Assembly: GCA_030622395.1 (NCBI GenBank)
Contig: JAUXGF010000131.1
Span: forward strand, 1 to 7,539
From: Calditrichaceae bacterium
GTDB taxonomy: Bacteria; Calditrichota; Calditrichia; Calditrichales; Calditrichaceae
Reading direction: 5' to 3'
DNA length: 7,539 nt
Shown: in pieces, positions 1 through 5,507 of the stretch
Layout: each line of letters starts with the position of its first letter
Numbering within the stretch: position 1 is the first letter of the stretch
Translations under genes and position numbers: made by a program
Notes under the pieces: model-generated
What the model saw: the letters and a program-made list of their open reading frames with translations, nothing else
Told to the model about the DNA's origin: nothing
Databases searched by the model: none

Positions 1-1928
1 CCCGTGATACCTACGAGGAAGTCTGCCGCTCGTTTACTTCAACCGGCAAGCCCGATAAGGTGGCGACATGGTGTTACGCTATGGGCACAACCCAGCACAC
101 TCACGGCACTCAAAATATTCGAACCTATGCCATCATTCAGCTTCTGCTCGGGAATATTGGTTTAGCCGGCGGAGGCATCAATGCTCTGCGCGGTGAATCA
201 AACGTACAAGGTTCTACGGATATGTGCTTGTTATTCCATATTATACCCGGTTATCTTAGTTCTCCTGTTAAAGATGATCAGTCTTTAGCAGATTATCTTA
301 AACGCTGCACGCCAAAATCGAACGACCCGAAATCAGCTAACTGGTGGAGTAACTATCCGAAGTATATCGTTTCACTGTTAAAAGCCTGGTACGGCGATCA
401 TGCCACTAAAGATAATGATTTTGGATTTAATTATCTCCCCAAGCGCAGCGGCAACTACTCGCATATTTCTCTTTTCGAGGCAATGTACCAGGAAAAAATC
501 AAAGGGCTGATTCTCTTTGGTCAAAATCCTGCTGTCGGCGGGCCGAATTCAAATAAAGAACGAAAAGCGCTTGACAAGCTGGAATGGATGGTGGCTATTG
601 ATCTTTGGGAAACAGAGACTTCCATCTTTTGGAAACGCCCCGGCATTAAGCCGGCCGATAGTAAGACTGAGGTTTTCCTGCTGCCGGCATGTTCTTCTGT
701 AGAGAAGGAAGGCAGTATCACTAACAGCGGTCGTTGGGGACAATGGCGCTATAAAGCCGTTGAACATGTGGGCAATTCCAAATCCGACTTATGGATTTTA
801 GACGGTCTTTTCAAATCTATAAAAAAAGAATACGAAAAAGGCGGCGTTTCCCCTGAGGCAATCACAAAGCTTTATTGGAATTACGGAAGCGGAGACAAGA
901 TTGATCCCCACCATGAACCAGACGTGCATATGGTGGCAAAAGAGGTCAACGGTTATTTTATGAAGGACGCCGAGGTCAAAGGCAAGAAATTTAAAAAAGG
1001 CGACCAGGTGCCTTCGTTTGCTTATCTTCTGGATGAAGGATCAACTTGTTCCGGAAACTGGCTGTATTGTAACAGTTATACAGGACCGGATAAAAAGGAT
1101 AACAAGATGGCGCGGCGCAACAGCGAAGACGCTATCAACAAGATCGGGCTTCATCCTAACTGGGCATGGTGCTGGCCTGTCAACCGGCGGATTATCTATA
1201 ACCGCGCTTCGGTTGACTTGCAGGGCAATCCATTGAGTCCAAAACGCTGGGTAATCCGCTGGAATCCGGAATTAAAAGGCGGTAAAGGCGGATGGGAAGG
1301 CGACGTGCCGGATGGCGGATGGGCTCCGGGCAGCAAGTATGCTTTCATCATGAAACCAGACGGTCACGCCTGGCTGTGGGCTAAGAATCTCGCAGACGGT
1401 CCGCTGCCGGAACATTATGAACCGGTAGAAAGTCCTGTGAATAATATGATGACCAAACAGGAAATTAATCCGGCGATCAAACTGTGGCACAAGAGCAACC
1501 CGGAAATGAATGAGGTCGGAACTGTCAAAGATTTTCCGATTATCGGCACTACCTACCGCGTAACCGAGCATTGGCAAGCCGGAGCAATGACCCGCAACCT
1601 GCCGTGGTTAGCCGAATTAGTTCCCGATGTTTTTGTGGAACTCGGCGTTGAGCTGGCAAAAGAAAAAGGAATTAAAAACGGCGACCGCATTGTTGTAAAA
1701 ACGGCGCGGGGCAAAATGAAAGCTTATGGTCTTGTTACCAGCCGTTTTGAACCGTTTAAAATAAATGGAAAAATTATCCATGAAGTAGGAGTTATTTGGC
1801 ACTTTGGCTATGCGGGAATTGCCAAGGGCGACAGCGCAAACATATTAACGCCGCATGTTGGAGACGCCAATACAATGATTCCTGAGTATAAGGCATTCCT
1901 CTGTAACATTGAAAAGGAGGTGAATTAA
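1..1928 (+). CDS. fdnG: Formate dehydrogenase-N type catalytic (alpha) subunit, 3' part only
   Basis: This is the C-terminal 641 residues of a molybdopterin (bis-MGD) formate dehydrogenase major subunit, which oxidises formate to CO2 and passes electrons to the iron-sulfur subunit encoded next. The frame is open to the left edge (first whole codon at 3), so the real start, any Tat signal, the N-terminal [4Fe-4S] motif and the Sec/Cys ligand lie outside the window; the GTG at 60 is internal. Family signatures seen are WCYAMGTTQHTHGTQNIR, then LLLGNIGLAGGGINALRG and GESNVQGSTD near the left end, and a C-terminal dinucleotide-binding domain containing YRVTEHW, FVELGVELA, WHFGYAGIA and LTPHVGDANTMIPEYKAFL. 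The E. coli homologue is about 1015 residues, so roughly 370 should be missing. The stop is one base before the fdnH start, indicating one operon. I am confident of family; FdnG versus FdoG or other periplasmic FdhA naming is not resolvable here. Confidence 0.95.
   Translation, partial: RDTYEEVCRSFTSTGKPDKVATWCYAMGTTQHTHGTQNIRTYAIIQLLLGNIGLAGGGINALRGESNVQGSTDMCLLFHIIPGYLSSPVKDDQSLADYLKRCTPKSNDPKSANWWSNYPKYIVSLLKAWYGDHATKDNDFGFNYLPKRSGNYSHISLFEAMYQEKIKGLILFGQNPAVGGPNSNKERKALDKLEWMVAIDLWETETSIFWKRPGIKPADSKTEVFLLPACSSVEKEGSITNSGRWGQWRYKAVEHVGNSKSDLWILDGLFKSIKKEYEKGGVSPEAITKLYWNYGSGDKIDPHHEPDVHMVAKEVNGYFMKDAEVKGKKFKKGDQVPSFAYLLDEGSTCSGNWLYCNSYTGPDKKDNKMARRNSEDAINKIGLHPNWAWCWPVNRRIIYNRASVDLQGNPLSPKRWVIRWNPELKGGKGGWEGDVPDGGWAPGSKYAFIMKPDGHAWLWAKNLADGPLPEHYEPVESPVNNMMTKQEINPAIKLWHKSNPEMNEVGTVKDFPIIGTTYRVTEHWQAGAMTRNLPWLAELVPDVFVELGVELAKEKGIKNGDRIVVKTARGKMKAYGLVTSRFEPFKINGKIIHEVGVIWHFGYAGIAKGDSANILTPHVGDANTMIPEYKAFLCNIEKEVN
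1914..1923 (+). promoter_or_regulatory. Strong ribosome binding site for fdnH inside the end of fdnG
   Basis: AAGGAGGTGA lies within the last codons of fdnG, with its AGGAGG core 9 bases before the fdnH ATG. It is essentially a full complement of the usual 16S rRNA 3' end. It fixes the fdnH start and suggests tight coupling of the two subunits. Confidence 0.85.
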
Positions 1929-1929
1929 G

Positions 1930-2745
1930 ATGGCAGAAAAAGCAATATTAATGGATATGGAAAAATGTATAGCCTGCCGCGCCTGTCAGGTGGCTTGCAA
2001 ACAGTGGAATGAACTCCCTGCCGAAAAGACTACCTTTTTTGCAGAAGCTGGCGGCTATCAGAATCCGGCTAAACTTTCTCCGAGCACCTATACAATTGTT
2101 AAATTCAACGAGGTGAAGGAGAAGGATAAGCTGCACTGGTTGTTCAGTATGCAGCGTTGTATGCAGTGCGTTGACCCGGCTTGCGTTAAAGCCTGCCCTG
2201 TAGAGCCTGTTAAAGCAATGACTCATGATAAGAAAACCGGGGCGATTTACGTAAACAAGGATTTGTGTATCGGATGCGGAGCCTGTGCGGAATATTGTCC
2301 TTTTACAATTCCTGTAATTGATGAAGAAACCGAGAAGTCGACCAAGTGTAATTTTTGCGTTGATCGTCTAACAAACGGCATGGAGCCGGCTTGCGCTAAA
2401 GCCTGCCCTACCGGCTGCTTATCCTATGGCGACCGTGATGAAATCTTGAAGATGGCTCACAAAGCCGTTGACAGATTAAAGAAGAAGGGGAAAAATCCGG
2501 TAATTTACGGTGAAAAGGAATTGGGCACGGGAACAAAAAAGATTTTTGTTCTCCCGGAATCTTTAAACAATTACCCGCATCTTCCCAAAAATCCGAAAGT
2601 CTCCGAGGATATGGGCTTACTGCAGGAATTTCTAAAACCCTTTGGCGGCTTGACTTTGACTGCCGCTTTAGTGGGAATGGCTATTGTTAAAATAAAGGAA
2701 TTCAAGGAAAAGGACAGCTTGGTTTCAGAAACGGAAGAAGGATAG
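1930..2745 (+). CDS. fdnH: Formate dehydrogenase-N type iron-sulfur (beta) subunit
   Basis: This 271-residue ferredoxin-type subunit carries electrons from the catalytic subunit through four [4Fe-4S] clusters. Cysteine groups are visible at 13/16/19/23 (CIACRACQVAC), 77/80/85/89 (CMQCVDPACVKACP), 113/116/119/123 (CIGCGACAEYCP) and 140/143/155/159 (CNFCVDRL ... CAKACP), the arrangement expected for FdnH/FdhB. After the ferredoxin core, at about 237-255, is one short hydrophobic stretch (GGLTLTAALVGMAIVKI) that could be the single C-terminal membrane anchor of FdnH; it is shorter than a typical helix, so anchoring is inferred. No twin-arginine signal is present, as expected if it is exported together with the alpha subunit. 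The start is fixed by the strong SD. A gamma cytochrome b gene would normally follow but does not; the plus strand has only repeats for the next kilobase and more. Confidence 0.94.
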   Translation: MAEKAILMDMEKCIACRACQVACKQWNELPAEKTTFFAEAGGYQNPAKLSPSTYTIVKFNEVKEKDKLHWLFSMQRCMQCVDPACVKACPVEPVKAMTHDKKTGAIYVNKDLCIGCGACAEYCPFTIPVIDEETEKSTKCNFCVDRLTNGMEPACAKACPTGCLSYGDRDEILKMAHKAVDRLKKKGKNPVIYGEKELGTGTKKIFVLPESLNNYPHLPKNPKVSEDMGLLQEFLKPFGGLTLTAALVGMAIVKIKEFKEKDSLVSETEEG

Positions 2746-2747
2746 AT

Positions 2748-2799
2748 AACTCACCTCCCATATCCCCTCCTTACTAAAAGGAGGGGATTAAGGGGTGAT
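2748..2799. repeat. Hairpin-forming intergenic repeat after fdnH (copy A)
   Basis: An 11-bp perfect stem (ATCCCCTCCTT at 2762-2772, AAGGAGGGGAT at 2778-2788, 5-base loop) is extended by outer arms TCACC (2751-2755) and GGTGA (2794-2798), giving an imperfect palindrome of about 48 bp. It lies 5 bases after the fdnH start of the 3' untranslated region, between convergent fdnH and the decayed minus-strand gene. Neither strand has a T-tract after the stem, so it is not a standard intrinsic terminator. It may protect mRNA ends or slow polymerase. A second copy of the same family, itself interrupted, is at 3903-4008. Confidence 0.7.
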
Positions 2800-2809
2800 A
2801 AAATGAATA

Positions 2810-3553
2810 CTATTCTATAAACTCCCATGCCGGTAAAAGCTGAATACCTTCAATTTCATCTTTTTGATCAAGAGTAACAATAATTCCTTCAGGCGCTTTT
2901 GTAGCTGCCATTGCTTCTTTTAATCCCTTAAGCTCTCTTTTAATATTATCCTCATTAATTTGATAACACACCTGAATAGCTTGTTGAATTTTATTTTTAT
3001 CTGTTATTATAAAATCGCATTCTGAATTGTCTCTGTAGTAAAAGATTTCTTTTCTTTTCTTTTTAAGATGTAAAAATACAGCGTTTTCCAGCAAACGTCC
3101 CTTATCCGGCGTCAAAGAAGCAGTATTAGCCAGCAACATACCCGGATCAATAGAATAAACTTTCTTTGAGAACGTCCTTTGTTTAGCATAAGAAAATGAG
3201 AGTCTGGGAATCGTAAATAATAAATAACTATCCTCAAGATAGGATATATAAGAGATAACAGTATTCGGCGATCCAAATCCAAATTGATTTTTAAGCCGGT
3301 TATAAGAGAATTCATTCCCCACATTAGTTAGCAGATATACTGCCAGTTCGAGGAGTGTTCTGTAATCACGAATCCGATAGCGTGTAATTATATCCCGCGT
3401 AATAATATCCTTAAATAATTGGTGCAGTATCTGAATATTTTGATATTTGAGGAATTCAGGGAAGCCCCCGGCTTCAAGATAATTTTGAAAAGAATCGACA
3501 GAGCGGCGCGATCGAAAATTCGTTCCAAAAACAATTTTCCCGCCTGAGAGATA
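2810..3553 (-). pseudogene. Decayed DUF4143 / AAA-type ATPase gene, C-terminal part only
   Basis: The minus-strand frame runs open for 247 codons from just after a TAA (3554-3556) to the stop at 2810. It matches the C-terminal half of the widespread ATPases with a DUF4143 domain: YLEAGGFPEFLKY, then LFKDIITRDIITRYRIRD, FSYNRLKNQFGFGSPNT, YISYLEDSYLLF, VYSIDPGML, GRLLENAVFLHL and YYRDNSECDFII. The E...ECDF pattern is that of the PD-(D/E)XK-like fold assigned to this family. Full-length members are about 400 residues with an N-terminal AAA module; no Walker A or B sequence exists upstream here. The first usable start (GTG, 3322) is 77 codons inside the conserved region, so an intact protein cannot be made. 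The residues before YLEAGGFPEF (LSGGKIVFGTNFRSRR) look like the end of the ATPase half joined directly to DUF4143, implying an additional internal deletion. A 170-residue product from the GTG is possible but would lack the ATPase. Confidence 0.8.
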
Positions 3554-3561
3554 TTACCAAT

Positions 3562-3591
3562 AAAAAAAAGACCCTCGCAATGCAAGGGTCT
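3562..3591 (-). terminator. Intrinsic (Rho-independent) terminator, minus strand
   Basis: Read on the minus strand, AGACCCTTGC pairs with GCGAGGGTCT around an ATT loop (10 bp with one G-U wobble) and is followed immediately by eight Ts (3562-3569). On the plus strand the wobble becomes a C-A mismatch and there is no T-run, so the direction is clear. The nearest minus-strand gene upstream is nth, which ends more than 500 bases away; the terminator sits directly before the decayed DUF4143 frame. It may belong to a gene that has been lost. Confidence 0.8.
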
Positions 3592-3733
3592 AAGGGGGAC
3601 TTGGGGGAGGAGAAAAAGAATGATTTTTATACCTTATTATATACATTCGGAATTCTTTTTGCTGCGTTTAATTTTATCTACAAAAGTGATCAGATTAAGG
3701 TCATTAATATTTAAAAGGGATAATCGGTTGTCA

Positions 3734-3789
3734 TTGAAGATTGATAATTGAAGATTGAATATTTAAGATTGGTGATTTAAGATTCATGA
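3734..3789. repeat. 14-bp tandem repeat, four units
   Basis: Four adjacent 14-base units, TTGAAGATTGATAA, TTGAAGATTGAATA, TTTAAGATTGGTGA and TTTAAGATTCATGA, share the core AAGATT at the same offset. A degraded fifth unit (AAAGATTGGA) may follow after a 2-base shift. It lies in non-coding sequence and could vary in copy number between strains. Confidence 0.8.
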
Positions 3790-3820
3790 AGTAAAAGATT
3801 GGAGGTTCCCGAAACTTCCG

Positions 3821-3850
3821 GATTGATCGTACCAACCAATCGGGATGGGT
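3821..3850. repeat. Degenerate copy of the CCGA...TCGGGATG palindromic repeat
   Basis: CCGGATTG near 3821 is an imperfect partner of CAATCGGG (7 of 8 positions), followed by ATGGGT. The same TCGGGATG edge appears at 3987 and 4827, which places this stretch in the palindromic repeat family scattered through this window. Confidence 0.5.
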
Positions 3851-3902
3851 GTTTTGCAATTCTCCTCTTGCTCCGAAGGAGTCCCTGCGGGAAAAGGTTT
3901 AC

Positions 3903-4008
3903 AACTCACCCCCTAATCCCGAATTTTCGGGACTTGTCATCTTGTCCCCTTCCCTATTGTATTAGGGAAGGGTTACGCCGAAGTATCGGGATGCAGGCAG
4001 GGATGGGT
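3903..4008. repeat. Hairpin repeat copy B, apparently interrupted in both arms by palindromic units
   Basis: The core is a 10-bp perfect stem, CCCTTCCCTA (3947-3956) with TAGGGAAGGG (3963-3972). The left edge AACTCACC (3903-3910) is identical to that of copy A (2748-2755). Copy B reads continuously like copy A only if 3921-3948 and 3973-4002 are removed. The first removed unit contains TTCGGG (the right half of CCCGAATTTTCGGG) and a GGGAC/GTCCC pair; the second contains CCGA agta TCGG followed by GATGCAGGCA. Each is bounded by a triplet repeat, CCC on the left unit and GGG on the right. After removal about 48 bases remain, against 52 in copy A. Confidence 0.6.
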
Positions 4009-4098
4009 AAAAAAAAATACAAAACTTTTCCCGAAGTACCGGACACATTCGTGCATACGTTATTGAGGGCGACAGCTTATGTGAGTTTATATGTAAAC

Positions 4099-4740
4099 CT
4101 AAACGGCTACTCCCGATTTTTTTTGATAATAATCGCAATATTTATTAATTGGACAAACATTACACAAGGGTTTACGCGCCTTGCAAATTTTTCTCCCATG
4201 CCAGATCAGCCAATGATGCGCGTCCGACCACTTTTCTTTTGGGATATTTTTCATTAATTGTTTTTCTGTTTCTAATACATTATCAGCGCAGGCAAGCCCG
4301 AGGCGGTTGCTTACTCTAAAAACATGTGTATCAACGGCAATGGAAGGTATATTTTTTGAAATGCTTAAAACTACATTTGCTGTTTTTCTGCCAACGCCGG
4401 GCAATTTTACCAGCTCCTCACGCGTGGAAGGGATTTCCCCATCGTACTGCTCAACTAAAATCTTGCAGGCGTCTATTATATGCTTAGCCTTTGTTTTGTA
4501 TAATCCAACCGTTTTGATGTGATTTTCCAGGTCGGTAACAGACAGCTTAAGCATATCGCGGGCTGTCGGATAATAACCAAAAAGTTCTTTTGTTACAATA
4601 TTTACCCTGACGTCTGTACTTTGAGCAGAGAGAATAGCGGCTATTAAAAGTTGAAATGACGTCTTATATTTAAGGGACGTTTTTGTCCCGCTATAGATAG
4701 ATTCTAAAATTTTTATTATAGACTCAATATTTGAATACAA
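4099..4740 (-). CDS. nth: Endonuclease III (DNA glycosylase/AP lyase)
   Basis: This 213-residue protein has the full layout of bacterial Nth, which removes oxidised pyrimidines from DNA and cleaves the resulting abasic site. The helix-hairpin-helix is LPGVGRKTANVV (113-124), with K119 matching the catalytic lysine of E. coli (K120) and D137 in AVDTHVFRV matching the catalytic aspartate (D138). The C-terminal [4Fe-4S] loop is C186-x6-C193-x2-C196-x5-C202, identical in spacing to E. coli. LLIAAILSAQSTD near residue 31 is the conserved early helix. The start is TTG (4738-4740), chosen because AAAAGGAG (minus strand, 4749-4756) sits 8 bases upstream and a stop lies in frame shortly before; length also matches the family. 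It stands alone, divergent from thyX across 767 bases. No promoter could be placed confidently. Confidence 0.96.
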   Translation of the reverse strand: MYSNIESIIKILESIYSGTKTSLKYKTSFQLLIAAILSAQSTDVRVNIVTKELFGYYPTARDMLKLSVTDLENHIKTVGLYKTKAKHIIDACKILVEQYDGEIPSTREELVKLPGVGRKTANVVLSISKNIPSIAVDTHVFRVSNRLGLACADNVLETEKQLMKNIPKEKWSDAHHWLIWHGRKICKARKPLCNVCPINKYCDYYQKKSGVAV

Positions 4741-4816
4741 TTTACCAGCTCCTTTTAATCCGATTTATTCATAAATATTCGCCCCCACAAAGTGGTAACT
4801 ATGTGAAAAGTCACTC

Positions 4817-4841
4817 CCCGATTAATCGGGATGCAAGCAAA
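4817..4841. repeat. Intact palindromic repeat unit CCCGATTAATCGGG plus ATGCAAGCAAA
   Basis: A perfect 14-bp palindrome followed by ATGCAAGCAAAGAC. An inverted copy of the same composite begins at 7522 (TTTGCTTGCAT, then CCGAT) and runs off the window. An interrupted copy of the palindrome flanks the candidate element at 4971-5180, making this unit a model of its empty site. Confidence 0.7.
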
Positions 4842-4970
4842 GACACGAAGAATTAATAAATTAGGATTGTTTGAATTTAAAAATATTATTTGTTCTTTCA
4901 GTCAGAGTTCTTTCTTTTAAGTATAAATTTTAAAAGACGTTATGCCCCGCCTACTGCGCCGTCCCGATTA

Positions 4971-5180
4971 ACAGGCTGTTGCAAATTAAAATTTTAACCG
5001 CTCCCGAATCACTGTACTTAACGGTTAGTACAGTGCGGGACGCCTTATCCTACAGAACGGCGGAATTACGCAAATCTACACTAAAAAACTTAAAAATATT
5101 TAAAATATCCAATTCTCAGTTCTTTAAATTCAGTGTAGATCGGTGTTAATCGGTGGCTAAAGAATACTGCAACACCCTGT
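4971..5180. mobile_element. Candidate 210-bp non-autonomous (MITE-like) element
   Basis: The ends are inverted repeats ACAGGCTGTTGCA (4971-4983) and TGCAACACCCTGT (5168-5180), matching at 12 of 13 positions. TA lies directly outside each end (4969-4970 and 5181-5182); because of base ambiguity a TTAA duplication fits equally well. Deleting the element and one TA joins the flanks into CCCGATTAATCGG, the same palindrome that stands intact at 4817-4830. There is no transposase frame. Inside are a strong hairpin (5002-5040) and a 9-bp inverted pair (5074-5082 with 5132-5140). A caution: TGTTAATCGG also occurs inside the element at 5144-5153, so the right flank could belong to a separate repeat instead of being a target half-site. 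Confidence 0.45.
5002..5040. repeat. Strong bulged hairpin inside the candidate element
   Basis: CACTGTACT (5010-5018) pairs perfectly with AGTACAGTG (5027-5035) around an 8-base loop. Beyond an unpaired AAT (5007-5009), TCCCG (5002-5006) pairs with CGGGA (5036-5040). This gives 14 base pairs with one 3-base bulge. No T-run follows on either strand, so it is not an intrinsic terminator. Confidence 0.75.
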
Positions 5181-5187
5181 TAATCGG

Positions 5188-5507
5188 AATGTTTTTTCTC
5201 CTGAAAAATATACGACTATTTAAATTACAACTCCAATCCCTAATCCGGTCAAGCCGGAGCCAAACCTGAAACACAGGGATACAAGTTAAGTTTAAATTAT
5301 TTCCTTAGCCCACTCCCGATCATCACAAAAGATCAAAGACTTAATTATAAGGCGCTAAAAATAATCAAAAAATAAATCTATAATGAATAAAAAAGTTGAA
5401 TAAAAAAATCAAAATATTAAATTGACTAAAGATAACATTATACAAAAATTTCTAAATTGAAATTTATGAAAAAACAGATCAATTAAAAACGCAGTGGAGT
5501 AAAGAGA
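5188..5507. other. AT-rich leader region upstream of thyX
   Basis: About 320 bases with no gene I can support. At 5236-5280 ATCCCT and AGGGAT enclose a small hairpin, TCCGG (5244-5248) with CCGGA (5254-5258), of unknown meaning. From 5340 on the sequence is very AT-rich. A TATAAT (5379-5384) and a TTGACT (5422-5427) are present, but neither has a correctly spaced partner, so no thyX promoter is called. Confidence 0.5.

Larger units (their letters stand above)
3592..4098. other. Gene-poor intergenic stretch rich in short repeats
   Basis: About 500 bases between the orphan terminator and the end of nth. I find no supportable gene. It contains a 14-bp tandem repeat (3734-3789), several short GC palindromes (CTCCGAAGGAG at 3871-3881, TCCCTGCGGGA at 3882-3892, CCCGAATTTTCGGG at 3918-3931), a nested hairpin repeat (3903-4008) and a run of nine As (4009-4017). 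A 43-codon frame at 3620-3751 has a good SD but nothing else in favour. A long plus-strand frame starting at 3799 runs through repeats and antisense to nth and is not treated as a gene. Confidence 0.7.

Noticed and set aside
60..62. GTG as a possible start of the formate dehydrogenase subunit
   Set aside because: The frame is open upstream to the window edge and encodes residues continuous with the family; this GTG is an internal valine codon.
2751..2798. Intrinsic terminator after fdnH
   Set aside because: The hairpin is strong but has no T-run on either strand, so it is reported as a repeat.
3388..3585. 65-codon minus-strand frame overlapping the DUF4143 remnant
   Set aside because: It is offset from the conserved frame, and its beginning lies in the terminator hairpin. 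LFFIGNIS looks faintly like the ATPase end, but not enough to call a frameshifted continuation.
3991..4017. Terminator for nth using the T9 run (minus strand, 4009-4017)
   Set aside because: The only nearby stem (CCG/CGG around 4032-4042) is 3-4 bp and separated from the T-run by more than 10 bases, so it does not form a standard terminator.
3799..4257. 152-codon plus-strand reading frame
   Set aside because: It runs across several palindromic repeats and then antisense to the 3' end of nth; the predicted product has no recognisable domain and no good SD.
5379..5444. thyX promoter from TATAAT (5379-5384) or TTGACT (5422-5427) with TATACA (5439-5444)
   Set aside because: The TATAAT has no -35 at 16-18 bases, and TTGACT is only 11 bases from TATACA. 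AT-rich DNA gives such hexamers by chance.
4741..5507. CRISPR array, tRNA or known riboswitch in the large gap
   Set aside because: There are no regularly spaced direct repeats, no cloverleaf with a CCA-type acceptor, and no riboswitch core I recognise. The inverted repeats are explained by the candidate element and palindromes.
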